DNA of 56,883 nucleotides from Methanosarcina sp. 2.H.T.1A.6 (GCF_000979455.1 NZ_JJOY01000036.1:1-56883); one strand, 5' to 3'; shown: positions 26,451 through 36,021, counted from the first letter of the stretch. The notes: generated by a model not told the origin, from the letters alone. A program made the numbers and translations.

Positions 26451-28249
26451 CTCTTCACCTCCCCGATAGCTTCAAACTTGCAGATCTGCGCGCAGACCCC
26501 ACACCCGCTGCAGAGGGAAGTAATTACAGCGCACTTATTTTCCTCATCAAATTCGATTGCCGGGCAGCCGAACTTGACGCACTGCTTACAGCCTTCACAC
26601 TTTTCAGGGTCGACGATGTACGGGGCCCGCCTGATTCCTGCTCTCTTTCCTGAGATCACACAGGGCTGCCTTGCTATGACTACAGATGTGCCTTCGAAAT
26701 CCTTTGCGGCTTTGAAAGCTTCCTGAATCTCTTCAAGGTTGTAGGGGTCAACAACAGTTACAAATCCGGCTCCCATAGCCCTGCAGAGTTCGGCAAGCGA
26801 GACCTCTACAGTTGGCTCACCGGTAACTGTAAAGCCAACTCCGGGATTTGGCTGGTGCCCGGTCATGGCAGTGATGCGGTTGTCGAGAATGGTGACCGTA
26901 ATATTGGCTTTGTTGAAGACAGCGTTCAGGAGAGAATTCATGCCTGTATGGAAAAAGGTTGAGTCCCCGATAGAACAGCAGATAGGGCGCTTTTCCCCTG
27001 CATGGTAAAGCCCGGAAGCTATGCTGATGCTTGACCCCATGCAGAGTGTGGTCTCAACAGTCCCGCTCTGGATCCCGAGGGTGTAACAGCCGATATCGCT
27101 TGGGTAGATAGCATCCTTTCCAAAGACCTTCCTCATGGAATAGAAGGTTGCTCTGTGAGAACAGCCGGCACAGAGGGCAGGCGGGCGGGGAGCAAGTTCA
27201 AGGGGCATTTTTTCGGTTTCTGGTTCGGCATCCAGATCAAAAGTTCTCTTCAAGGCTTCAAGGAAGGCGCTTATGTCCAGTTCTCCTTCTCGCGGGACAA
27301 AACCACCCGTTTTCCCGAGAATCGAGACCTCAAGCCCGGCTTCCTGTGCAAGCATCCTTACCTGCTCTTCGACAATCGGCTCAAGCTCTTCGAAGATGAG
27401 AATAGTATCAACTGTGTTCAGCAGTTCCAGAATAAGTTTTTTCGGGACAGGATAGGTCCCTATCTTCAGGAAAGAAGCTTCAAGCCCGAGTTCCTGCATG
27501 GCCTCTTTTGCGTATACCGAAGCAATGCCTGCACCTATTACCCCGAACTTTGCATCAGGTATCAGTTCCAGAGAGTTCCAGGGAGATTCTGCAAGCTCAT
27601 CTTCCATTGGCTGCTGGATAGAAAGGATATGAGTATGGCGGGTGCGTGCATTCTTGGGCAGCATGACCCAGCGGTCGAGAAGTTTTTCGAAATGGGGAAC
27701 CGGTTTTTCCACAGGAATTTCCCCGAGCTCGATATCTGATTTACCGTGAGAAATCCGGGTTGTGGGCCTGAAGATTACAGGGATTTCGAACTTTTCCGAA
27801 AACTCAAACGCATATGGAAGCATATCCTTGGCTTCCTGGGGAGTTGAAGGGTCAAAACAGGGCACAAGGGCAAACTGGGCATAGCGCCGTGTATCCTGCT
27901 CGTTCTGGGAGGAATGACAGGAAGGGTCATCAGCCACGATGGCAATAAGCCCGCCTTTTGTCCCTGCATAGGCAAGGGTCATGAAGGGGTCGGCTGCAAC
28001 GTTTAACCCGACGTGTTTCATTGTCACGACAGACCTGACTCCTGCCCAGGCGGCTCCGACTGCCACTTCCATTGCCACCTTTTCATTCACGGACCATTCA
28101 ATATAGTAGTCCCGGTCCTTCCGGGCCGCAAGGGTATCGATGATCTCCGAAGAAGGAGTCCCGGGGTAGCCTGTAGCCACCTGTACGCCGCCTTCCAAAA
28201 GGCCCCGGGCAATTGCCACGTTTCCAAGCATGTACTCGCGTGTAGTCAT
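26447..28249 (-). CDS. iorA: indolepyruvate:ferredoxin oxidoreductase, alpha subunit
   Basis: 600 residues, full length for the family. An N-terminal pyrimidine-binding domain (EGGVQVATGYPGTPSSEIID near residue 19) is followed by the thiamine-diphosphate binding region CSIGDSTFFHTGMNSLLNAV at about 421-440, with a conserved D-N-x-I-T after it. Two 4Fe-4S clusters end the protein: CEGCKQCVKFGCP (near 555) and CSGCGVCAQIC (near 580). It forms the catalytic unit with IorB. A 384-base intergenic region with TATA-like sequence precedes it. Confidence 0.95.
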   Translation of the reverse strand: MTTREYMLGNVAIARGLLEGGVQVATGYPGTPSSEIIDTLAARKDRDYYIEWSVNEKVAMEVAVGAAWAGVRSVVTMKHVGLNVAADPFMTLAYAGTKGGLIAIVADDPSCHSSQNEQDTRRYAQFALVPCFDPSTPQEAKDMLPYAFEFSEKFEIPVIFRPTTRISHGKSDIELGEIPVEKPVPHFEKLLDRWVMLPKNARTRHTHILSIQQPMEDELAESPWNSLELIPDAKFGVIGAGIASVYAKEAMQELGLEASFLKIGTYPVPKKLILELLNTVDTILIFEELEPIVEEQVRMLAQEAGLEVSILGKTGGFVPREGELDISAFLEALKRTFDLDAEPETEKMPLELAPRPPALCAGCSHRATFYSMRKVFGKDAIYPSDIGCYTLGIQSGTVETTLCMGSSISIASGLYHAGEKRPICCSIGDSTFFHTGMNSLLNAVFNKANITVTILDNRITAMTGHQPNPGVGFTVTGEPTVEVSLAELCRAMGAGFVTVVDPYNLEEIQEAFKAAKDFEGTSVVIARQPCVISGKRAGIRRAPYIVDPEKCEGCKQCVKFGCPAIEFDEENKCAVITSLCSGCGVCAQICKFEAIGEVKR

Positions 28250-28633
28250 TTTATGTTCTCCAGCATTTTAATAATGAAAATATAACTCCAACATCCAAAT
28301 ATTTCAAACATTTCAAACATAGTTTTTATCAATAAGTCAATGAATAGAAATTCCGGAAAAGGACAACTCCGACAAACAAAACCTGCTGTCCGTAAACCAC
28401 GTAAAACTTTTGCATTATTCAAATAACACGATCAATAATATACTTTCGGATAATTGTCCAAAATTTTCTCATTCAGGACCGCAGCCCCGGCTAATTGAAG
28501 GCGTTAAAAAATGAAAAAGCCGCAGGGAGATCAAAAATATCCATCAGTTGCCCAAAACCTATGAATCAATGAATGGATCAATGAGTCAATTAATCAATGA
28601 ATGGATCAATGAGTCAATTAATCAATGAATGGA
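28250..28633. other. iorA upstream region
   Basis: 384 bases between the cooC stop and the iorA start, both on the minus strand. It holds the iorA promoter (AT-rich stretch at about 28262-28335). Its right end merges into the 28-base tandem repeat that reaches into the 3' end of cooC. No ORF is visible. Confidence 0.5.
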
Positions 28634-28650
28634 TCAATGAATCAATGAAT
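28571..28650. repeat. 28-bp tandem repeat at the cooC 3' end
   Basis: Two perfect 28-base units (28571-28598, 28599-28626) and a partly matching third. They are built from a smaller ATCAATGA-like motif. The third unit covers the last codons and stop of cooC, so repeat change may have set the C-terminus (SDSLIH). Confidence 0.85.
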
Positions 28651-29452
28651 CGGATTTCCCCCGAAACTCTGCAAGAAACTCTGCAAGCTTTGCAATCTCT
28701 TCCAGCTCAAGGTCGAGTTCTTCGCCTTTCAGGGACGCTTTGAAAAGTTCTCTTTTTGCAGGGATCTCAGCCACGACATTTACGCAATTCACGAAAGCCA
28801 GCATTTCTTCCCTGATATCCGGCTCAACCCTGTTAAGCACAAAATATACTTTACACCCGCACTGTCCTCCAAAATCTTCAAATTTCTTTGAAAGTTTGAG
28901 GGATTCGTAGGAAGGGTCGATAACTACCAGGATCAGGTCAAAGTCCTTATCAACTCCGCGCCCGAAATGTTCCGTGCCGGCTTCAGTGTCAACAATTACT
29001 ACATCGTCTTTTCCGAGGTCGAGGTTTTCGAGAAACTCCCTTGTCAGGACTCCCATAGGGCAGGCACATCCCTCTCCGAAATCATGGATCTTGCCAACAG
29101 CCATCAACCTGAGATTCCCCTTCTTTTCCACAAACTCCGAAGGAAGGTCGGAAAAACTCCACCTTTTCTCAAAGAAGCGAGACTGCTGCTTGCCTGTGCC
29201 AGCCCCCATCTGCGTCAGCCCTCCAAAGGAAGTGGTCTTCGGAGCCTTCTGCCTTTTCTTAAAGTCCTGTTTTCCTCCGAAGTATTCCATGAGGTCTTTT
29301 GGAGCCTCCATGCCGAGCTGGCTGTGCAGCCCATAGTTGGACTCATCGATATCGAGCACCAGGACATTCTTTGTTTTTGCCATCTGCCTTGCAAGGAGAG
29401 CAGAAATTGTGCTTTTTCCGCTTCCGCCTTTCCCGCACACTGCGATTCTCAT
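28634..29452 (-). CDS. cooC: CooC-like nickel-insertion ATPase
   Basis: 272 residues from ATG 29452. An in-frame start six codons earlier (29470) is possible, but TAGGTGA lies correctly before 29452. CGKGGSGKST (residues 6-15) is the deviant Walker A of the MinD/CooC family, and EGCACPMG holds the Cys129-x-Cys131 pair that binds metal in CooC dimers. VIVDTEAGTEHFGRG is the switch/Walker B region. CooC uses ATP to help insert nickel into carbon monoxide dehydrogenase. No CODH gene is in the window, so it acts on a distant partner. Confidence 0.88.
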   Translation of the reverse strand: MRIAVCGKGGSGKSTISALLARQMAKTKNVLVLDIDESNYGLHSQLGMEAPKDLMEYFGGKQDFKKRQKAPKTTSFGGLTQMGAGTGKQQSRFFEKRWSFSDLPSEFVEKKGNLRLMAVGKIHDFGEGCACPMGVLTREFLENLDLGKDDVVIVDTEAGTEHFGRGVDKDFDLILVVIDPSYESLKLSKKFEDFGGQCGCKVYFVLNRVEPDIREEMLAFVNCVNVVAEIPAKRELFKASLKGEELDLELEEIAKLAEFLAEFRGKSDSLIH

Positions 29453-30354
29453 ATCCGGTTCACCTACCACAGTAATTTATCCTGCAGGATTAAAAGCACT
29501 TCCTTTAAGCAATTTCCTGTTCAGGCGGCAAAAGAAAAAAATCTTTCTCCAGGATCAGAGCCTGGATTCTTCGCATAACAGGATAGAAAATGGATCAGAG
29601 GTCAAAAATCGCAGCTGAAAAATCAGAGGCCAAAAGCGGTAGCCAAACAATCAGAATAAAAATCGGGAGGGCAAAGTACTTTTAAAGTGCCTCAGAACTC
29701 ATAAGAAACGGAAATTGAGTGCCTCAAACATCCTATTTTTTTGTAATAGATAATGGTCCAATAGGAGGAATAAATATCTCCAAAAAGCTAAAAATTGACT
29801 CAATCTCTTTGTTACTTTTGTATATTAAAGCTATAGTTTGAATCTTGTTGAGAGAACAATTCAAAGAAAAGATTGCTAGATTATATTCTCATATAAAAGC
29901 CTTAGTTCTAGCAATTAAGGGCTATAGCGCTTGATATTACAGTATATTTTAGGTTAAAGGGTAATATATACTTTTTGTACTGTGAGAAAATAACAGTACA
30001 TTTAGAAATACAAAAACACCGATAAAAAAGCTCTTCCTCTAAATCTTCCGGAAATTATGTGAGTATTTATTTCAACCTTTAAAAATGTGTGAAATTTCAT
30101 AAAGTTTATATTTAGAGTTGTGAAATGTTCATGCTGTATGTATATACACTTTACTTTCAGCGTACTTGCTCTACTTATATAAATCAATAGATCAATTTTT
30201 ATCATAATAATTTATTATTATTATGGGGCAAAAATTCAAAAAAAGCTTATATAATAATGCTTACATGACTCAAAATACGGCCCAGTAACTTCGATTAATA
30301 ATATATACAGTTATGTTCTATATATCATAAGGTTTTCAGGAAAGGAGGACTAAC
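29453..30354. other. 0.9-kb divergent intergenic region
   Basis: AT-rich and without a credible gene. Possible promoter boxes are spread through it (GGTAATATATACTT at about 29961-29972 and several near 30230-30320). A palindrome at 29976-30000 is described separately. A 67-codon frame at 30002-30205 (-) has no ribosome site and is probably noise. The last bases hold AAAGGAGGAC for the next gene. Confidence 0.5.
29976..30000. promoter_or_regulatory. 8-bp inverted repeat next to a TATA-like box
   Basis: TGTACTGT (29976-29983) and ACAGTACA (29993-30000) are exact inverses with a 9-base spacer. They lie just downstream of a TATA-like tract (near 29964-29972). This arrangement suits a dimeric repressor site, but no transcript start is known nearby. 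Confidence 0.35.
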
Positions 30355-30843
30355 GTGTCAAAAGAAGAAATCTTGAGTCGGGTATTAAACATCTTGGATC
30401 TAGAGAAACCCGATATGTCTGAGTTCAATACTCGGCTCAAGTTCCAAAAAATTGTTTATTTATTGCAATCTTCAGGCTTATCTTTGGGTTATGCTTTTAA
30501 TTGGTATGTTAGGGGGCCATATTCTCCAGACTTAACTCAGTCCCTATATAGTATAAATGACTCTCTTTTTGAAAATAGTAAAGGTATAGTATTTAAAGAC
30601 CATGAAGCCATAGCCCATGAATTAAATAAATTTAGGGAGAAGTTGGGGCCAAATGTTGATAATGTAAAATATTTAGAAGTGCTAGCTTCAATGCATTATA
30701 TTTGGAAGGTTACATTCAATGGGCGCGGGGGCAAAGAAAATTTAAAAATAAAGTTGTTACATGCAAAACCAAGTCTAAAAGAATTTGAAAATATAGATCA
30801 ACTAATTGATGAAGCCTACAATGATTTAAAAAATTATAATTGA
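30355..30843 (+). CDS. YwgA/Panacea-like protein
   Basis: 162 residues, GTG start with AAAGGAGGA 6 bases upstream. RLKFQKIVYLLQSSGLSLGY then FNWYVRGPYSPDLTQSLY resembles the Panacea (DUF4065)/YwgA fold: a K-x-x-Y helix, then a hydrophobic strand with a conserved GP. Panacea proteins neutralise partner toxins in several toxin-antitoxin systems; the role of YwgA-type members is not settled. Only 11 bases separate it from the HD-domain gene, so the two are almost certainly an operon. It could be an antitoxin or regulator of the HD protein (inference). Confidence 0.6.
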   Translation: MSKEEILSRVLNILDLEKPDMSEFNTRLKFQKIVYLLQSSGLSLGYAFNWYVRGPYSPDLTQSLYSINDSLFENSKGIVFKDHEAIAHELNKFREKLGPNVDNVKYLEVLASMHYIWKVTFNGRGGKENLKIKLLHAKPSLKEFENIDQLIDEAYNDLKNYN

Positions 30844-30854
30844 AAGTGGTGTAA

Positions 30855-32360
30855 TTGGCCCCAGATAAAATTGATTTTTACACAAATATTTACGACAATG
30901 TTCATGGCTTCATAAAATTGACAAAATTGGAGTGTGAAGTTGTCAATTCACTTTTTTTTCAAAGATTAAGAAATGTTAAGCAATTAGGTTTAATGGATTA
31001 CGTATTTCCTGGTGCTTTGCATAATCGATTCAATCATTCATTAGGAGTACTTCATATTGCCGATAAAATGATTGTGAGTCTTCAGGATAAGGGTTCTTTA
31101 GAAGGAAAACGCAAAGTGATTAGAATGGCTGCATTATTACATGATATTGGCCATTATCCTTTGTCACATCTTATTGAAGGAGTAGTCAAGGAAGATGCGA
31201 AGTCAAAAATAAAAACAACGGACTCCTCTACTACTAATATCTCGCTGGAAACTGATGTAGACGACAAGAGAGATTTAAGCGCTCATGGTATTCATAAGCT
31301 AAATTTTAATCTCCATACTATGAGAAACCCCTCTGGTGATTTTGCTCACCATGAAAGGATAACTTCTCTGGTGATACTAAATACTGAAATTCATGATGTG
31401 TTAAGAAAAGAATTTTCTTCTGAAGATGTTATAGAAATAGTTCAAATCATAGCGGGAACGTACCCTGGGCCTGAAAAGTTAATAATTCATTCTGAATTAG
31501 ATGCCGACAGGTTCGACTATTTACTAAGGGATTCAAAACAGACTGGAGTAATATATGGTTTATTTGAACTTGATCAGATTATAAGATCTCTGGAAATGTA
31601 TGCTCCTGAAGATAATCGAATAGTTGTAGATGCTAAAAGTAGAAAGGCAGTGGAACATTACCTCATGTGCAGATATTTTCTCTATAGTACATCTATTTAC
31701 CACAAAACAACAGTTGGATTCGAAATAATTATACAAAAAATATATGAAGGTTTGATGGAAAGGTCATTTGTCTATTCATATTTTGATCTGATCGACTTTT
31801 TTGAAGATCATGAATCATCAAAAAAATTTCTGGATTATGATGACTCCTACTTTTTTGACATTTTGAAAAAAGTAAATAATCATGAAATTGAATTGGACGA
31901 TAAGGAAGAATATAAAATAAAGAAAGATCTACTATTAAATCTAATTAAAAGAGTTTTGAACCGAGAACCTTTAAAATTGGTAGTAGAGTATCAGCAAATA
32001 ATGAAGAGAACGGATTCAAGCCAAAAATATCTTTTTGAGTCTGCTGTAATCGACAAAATCACTAAAATCGCCGATATTGATCGTCACTGGTATATTACTT
32101 ATAATAAAGATGTATCTATTACTTCAATTGGTCCTTACAGGTCTCTAAGTGACAACATTATATCAGAAGACAAGCAGTACGAAAGTATCAAGATTATAGA
32201 AAATTGGAATAAAGAGGTTAAATATTTAGTTGAAGACCCCAGTTCAATCATAGGAGTGCTTAGCGAATTAAAGTTAAGCATTAAGCGGATATATACTAAA
32301 AACGACTCGTACAAACAAAAAATAAATACGGCTATTAAAGTATATGAAAAGCAAAGATAG
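30855..32360 (+). CDS. HD-domain phosphohydrolase (SAMHD1/YwfO-like)
   Basis: 501 residues, TTG start. The HD-superfamily set is complete: His61 in HNRFNHSLG, His96-Asp97 in ALLHDIGHYPLSH, a later HH in FAHHERITS, and the Asp in SELDADRFDYLLRDS. That combination is typical of dNTP triphosphohydrolase-like and SAMHD1-like proteins. An insert rich in Lys/Thr/Asp (about 115-140) splits the HD region. The C-terminal 200 residues are helical and of unknown function. It is encoded right after the YwgA-like gene, and the pair resembles Bacillus ywgA-ywfO. Cutting nucleotides, perhaps under stress or phage attack, is a plausible role. Confidence 0.78.
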   Translation: MAPDKIDFYTNIYDNVHGFIKLTKLECEVVNSLFFQRLRNVKQLGLMDYVFPGALHNRFNHSLGVLHIADKMIVSLQDKGSLEGKRKVIRMAALLHDIGHYPLSHLIEGVVKEDAKSKIKTTDSSTTNISLETDVDDKRDLSAHGIHKLNFNLHTMRNPSGDFAHHERITSLVILNTEIHDVLRKEFSSEDVIEIVQIIAGTYPGPEKLIIHSELDADRFDYLLRDSKQTGVIYGLFELDQIIRSLEMYAPEDNRIVVDAKSRKAVEHYLMCRYFLYSTSIYHKTTVGFEIIIQKIYEGLMERSFVYSYFDLIDFFEDHESSKKFLDYDDSYFFDILKKVNNHEIELDDKEEYKIKKDLLLNLIKRVLNREPLKLVVEYQQIMKRTDSSQKYLFESAVIDKITKIADIDRHWYITYNKDVSITSIGPYRSLSDNIISEDKQYESIKIIENWNKEVKYLVEDPSSIIGVLSELKLSIKRIYTKNDSYKQKINTAIKVYEKQR

Positions 32361-32771
32361 ATAGAATTTGGCAGTGTGCCTAGTTTTTTAGAATTTGCTG
32401 AGAGTTGAAAATATTATACACTTTATTCTTTTGGTATTTGGTAAGATTACCATATACTGAATAAAAGAAATTACATTAATGTTTCTCTCTGTAGTGCAGG
32501 ATTCTCCATTCCTGAAGCTTCGAATCAATATCTCTTTTTCAGAACATTAAACTTTTGAAAACTGTTTCTTTAGGAAAACGTCCATTTGTCATTGCGGAAA
32601 AGATATAACTCATTTTAATATATTTTCCCTTATGGGTAATACATTTTTCAGAAAATTTTGTAACTTCAGAGAAAAATAAGGAAATATTTAGAAAAACAGA
32701 CCTCTTGAAAAGCTATGGGTTGAGTTTTCAGGAAGCGTCTGAGGGATTCCATCAAGGGAGATACCAAATCC

Positions 32772-32918
32772 TTATAGTAAGCCTCTCAGCCGCTCACCTA
32801 GTGACTTCTGCATGAGCGCTGTCGAGAGGTTAAGAAGAGTGACGAGGGTAGGGGCGGGGATGAAAAGTACCCACCCTATATGAAGGGACATGACGCCTGC
32901 AGAAGCGCCGTACATCAT
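32772..32918 (-). pseudogene. membrane-protein C-terminal fragment (PAP2-like?)
   Basis: A 48-codon frame encodes a hydrophobic segment with SLHIGWVLFI, then a short basic tail. S-L-H-x-G-W is the core of the PAP2 phosphatase family motif and also resembles the last motif of archaeosortases (H-I-G-W). A stop lies 12 codons upstream of the first ATG. The likely reading is the remnant of a membrane enzyme. Confidence 0.35.
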
Positions 32919-33039
32919 AACAGTATAAGTCTCAAAACTATTTGACTATTTTTACAATTATATTCAATAGAGGTTCTGATTTATTTTACCTTGAGAGTCA
33001 TTGCGCCTAATCGCGGCAAGATAAAACACATAGGATTAA

Positions 33040-33303
33040 ACAAACCATGAAGTAAACCCGAATATTGAGGAGAAAAAGGTTCCAAAGCCTGATGAGATAA
33101 TTAGGATTATTGGAGAGGCTCAGGTTAAGATCAATAAAGGGTTGAAAAGGTTGAAGGGAATTTCCTGCAAAGTTGTTTTTTCAGAAGCCCTATTTATCTT
33201 CGTTTTCATTTTGGGTTAGATCGAGAGAAAATTTGAGTGTAATTCTGTTGAGGAAGCTCTACGTATACGCTTATCACCTAAAATAAGCATTCTAGATTCT
33301 TAG
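33040..33303 (+). pseudogene. startless ORF remnant with in-frame amber
   Basis: An 87-codon frame with charged, protein-like content (PNIEEKKVPKPDEIIRIIGE near its start), an in-frame TAG at 33217-33219, and a further 27 codons to a second TAG at 33301. There is no ATG, GTG or TTG before the conserved-looking part. It is most likely a decayed gene. If expressed by fusion to something upstream, the first TAG could be read as pyrrolysine. Confidence 0.3.
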
Positions 33304-33577
33304 TTTACACACTAATTTAGGAGGACCCTAAATAAACGATTTTTCATGAAAGTGTTCTTCGAATAACATGTATATAGATGGAAAATTGCATCGATTTTAG
33401 GCAAATAATGCAAAATTTAAGGTCAAAACATTTGCTACAAAGCCTATAGCCTTTAGGCAAGAAGTCCCTTAATATATTATCAATAGCATCATTGATAAAT
33501 TGTCCACTTTAGAGTTTGTAATTTAAAAAACGCCAACATGGAAAATATTTTTTTGACTCGAGTATAGAGTTTATAAT

Positions 33578-35590
33578 CTATATTTTTTTAATTTCTTCTA
33601 ATATACTTTCGAATTCTTTTTCTTTGGCCGAAATCCATTCTTTAGTGTGCTGAAAAAGTTGAGTTGATTGCTCAATTTTTGGAAAAAATGAGTCCCATTC
33701 TTTTGATTCAGATATCAGTCTATCACAACAACCTAATAATTCTTCTGTTTGGGAAATAAATGTCGTTATGAAAAGGCGTTTGTATACTAATTCACTTTTA
33801 GATATGCTCCTTGAGATATTAATAGTGAAGTTTTTTCCACGGTGAAGCAGATAAGTAACTCTCAAAAGCACATATTTAATTATATACGGCTTAGATCCAT
33901 GATATCCTTCAAAATGATATGACTCATACCAATAATTATTATTTCTTGTCCCTCCAAAAAAAAGCATATTAAATAAAAATTCAAGATCCGAAGGGACAGG
34001 TACAGTGTTTCCCCAACTGGTATCCGAATCTTCTGGCACGGTATAAAACCATAATAACTTCAAATATTTCAGAGAATCTTTATTGTTTTCTCTCCCAACA
34101 AAAATACAATATGAACCAATTACAAGGAATAGTAAATTAATTTTTGAACAAATATAAAAGTCAAATATTTCTTTTTCCAACTCTTTAAATTTTGATTCAT
34201 AGGTACTACATTCTGGATTACTCGGGTTACTCAAAAATACATCGTGTATTTTTTGAAAAATTGATTCATAAGTAATAATATTTGAAAAATTAGTCATTAA
34301 ATCATGTTTGATTAATAACTTTACATCATTCACTTTTGATTCAATGTCACTATCAAAACCAACGAATAATTCATCAAGATTAGATTCTATTGACTCTTTG
34401 AGCCCTTCTATCTCTTGTAGGTAGATTGCGAGACTTATTCCATTAACTTCATCTTTAAATAAATCATAATCGTTTTTATCGATAATGAATTTATTTAGAT
34501 CAAACAATTTTTTTAGAAAAAGATCATACGAATAAAAAATTTTTTTGCTCGGAAATGTTTGAGAACTTGCGATGAAAATGCTAGGGATCTCGAGATACTT
34601 GCTCATGACCATGAACCTGATATCATCAGTAGACCGAAACGCAAATTTGAGTATATTTCCGAATGAATTTAGTATATATTGAAGAGTCCACATACTATTA
34701 TAGGTGGTGAGTTCATGCCTAAACACATTTTGCAATTTATCAATGTAATCTCTTGCAGTGTTCAACTCACATGATTGAATAGATTTTATTGAAACATCAC
34801 CCATTGAGATTGTCCAATTCTCTATTTCTTCAAAATAAGGCAATACCTCGATAATTTCTTCTTTTTCGTAGGATTTTATTCCATAAATGGCGGAATAAAC
34901 TATTAGACTACTTTCGGAGATGTAATCCATTGAGTAAAGAACCACTTCTGCTTTTTCCCCCAAGTTTTTATTTTTGATAAATCCAACATTTGTCAATATA
35001 GTGTCGGACATTATAGAAGAAAAACTAAGAGGATTTATCAGGCTAAAAACAAAATAAAAGTATTTTACAAGATGTGCTAAAGAAATCAAAAAAATTGAAA
35101 TTAAAAATATAGACCAAATATAATTTCCTGTAGAAGAAAGTAATTCGTTTATATAAAGAAATAAAGTTGAAGCTATAACAGTAATAATAAGGCCGAAAAA
35201 GCTGATTTTTGTGTCGATATCTTCAATGTATTTATTTAGAACATAAGGTGTATACTTTTCAGAAATACTAGTTATGCTTATCTGAGATATTGCGAAAACT
35301 ATTGCCAAAATTGTGCTTGAAGAACTCAGAATGAGTCCAATTTTGTCTGGGAGTCCCTTTAAAAAAGAATCGTTATTTTTTAGAAATTCAAAATTAAAAA
35401 GAGGCAAATGATTCGTAAAAAAGGTTATTTGATTCAGTATAATAAAAGAAAACGTTATAGTTATAATTAGAAAAAACAATGTTAAAACAAAAAAGTAGAA
35501 TGGATTTGAGATAAAATTAATAAACTTATCTATGTTTTTATTCATCGTTTCATATATAGGCGCATTCGTGGCTAAAAACTTTTTGTGCAC
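33578..35590 (-). CDS. large membrane protein of unknown function
   Basis: 670 residues from a GTG; an ATG 15 codons later (35545) is equally possible and neither has a good ribosome site. Four hydrophobic helices span about residues 28-190, with STILAIVFAISQISITSISEKYTPYVLN between the second and third, which resembles DUF2254-type membrane proteins. The remaining 480 residues are soluble, helical and acidic, without recognised motifs. Very AT-rich coding. It stands alone between decayed DNA and the DUF262 gene in a defence-like neighbourhood; a membrane effector or sensor is possible, but no function can be claimed. Confidence 0.6.
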   Translation of the reverse strand: MHKKFLATNAPIYETMNKNIDKFINFISNPFYFFVLTLFFLIITITFSFIILNQITFFTNHLPLFNFEFLKNNDSFLKGLPDKIGLILSSSSTILAIVFAISQISITSISEKYTPYVLNKYIEDIDTKISFFGLIITVIASTLFLYINELLSSTGNYIWSIFLISIFLISLAHLVKYFYFVFSLINPLSFSSIMSDTILTNVGFIKNKNLGEKAEVVLYSMDYISESSLIVYSAIYGIKSYEKEEIIEVLPYFEEIENWTISMGDVSIKSIQSCELNTARDYIDKLQNVFRHELTTYNSMWTLQYILNSFGNILKFAFRSTDDIRFMVMSKYLEIPSIFIASSQTFPSKKIFYSYDLFLKKLFDLNKFIIDKNDYDLFKDEVNGISLAIYLQEIEGLKESIESNLDELFVGFDSDIESKVNDVKLLIKHDLMTNFSNIITYESIFQKIHDVFLSNPSNPECSTYESKFKELEKEIFDFYICSKINLLFLVIGSYCIFVGRENNKDSLKYLKLLWFYTVPEDSDTSWGNTVPVPSDLEFLFNMLFFGGTRNNNYWYESYHFEGYHGSKPYIIKYVLLRVTYLLHRGKNFTINISRSISKSELVYKRLFITTFISQTEELLGCCDRLISESKEWDSFFPKIEQSTQLFQHTKEWISAKEKEFESILEEIKKI

Positions 35591-36021
35591 TTATAAAATC
35601 ACAAATATAAATTTATGCTCTCTTTAGGAAGCCAAATCTCGTCAGATATTTGAAGTATCCGATGAACAAACGGATATTACTAAAACTTCCAACGTGTATA
35701 AATCTGATCAGCTTCTCTGTTCGTCCCCTCAAAATTATTTATTTTTCTCTTTCTTAAGCTCATAAGATGTTTTAAAAAAATGTCTATAAAGTTAGAACAC
35801 GTCCTTAGGCTTAAAATAAAAAAGTAAAAGTTAAAAAGATTATCTGATATACCTGAATAGAAAATTCTCAAAAAAATAAAATCAAAGGTAGTCGAACTAA
35901 TCATTATGATATTAATTTGAACACGTACGAGGGTTATAAAGGCCGAAACCGCCGCCTGCTGACAAGTCTTCCTGGGCGTGAGTTTCTTAAGTACGCCTCA
36001 GAATCGTAAGGAGACTGAATT
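35591..36021. other. divergent intergenic region before the DUF262 gene
   Basis: 431 bases. A 74-codon frame on the minus strand (35680-35904) lacks a ribosome site and a family match and is rejected as noise. AAGGAGA at 36008-36014 is the ribosome site of the DUF262 gene. The composition changes to higher GC at about 35930. Confidence 0.5.

Larger units (their letters stand above)
32361..33577. other. 1.2-kb region of decayed genes
   Basis: No intact gene. It lies between the HD-domain gene (+) and the large membrane protein gene (-). Two stretches look like former coding sequence: 32772-32918 (-) and 33040-33303 (+), each listed separately. The rest has many stops on both strands. Confidence 0.55.

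Noticed and set aside
28561-28650. Possible CRISPR-like repeats
   Set aside because: Units are contiguous without spacers and have an internal 8-base periodicity: a simple tandem repeat.
30002-30205. 67-codon frame on the minus strand
   Set aside because: No ribosome site, low-complexity AT-rich codons, sits in the intergenic region with promoters for the plus-strand operon.
32340-32408. UAG readthrough at the end of the HD-domain gene
   Set aside because: The protein is already complete; only about 15 unconserved codons follow the TAG before the next stop.
35680-35904. 74-codon frame on the minus strand
   Set aside because: No ribosome site, no family match, Phe/Ile-rich as expected of AT-rich noise.
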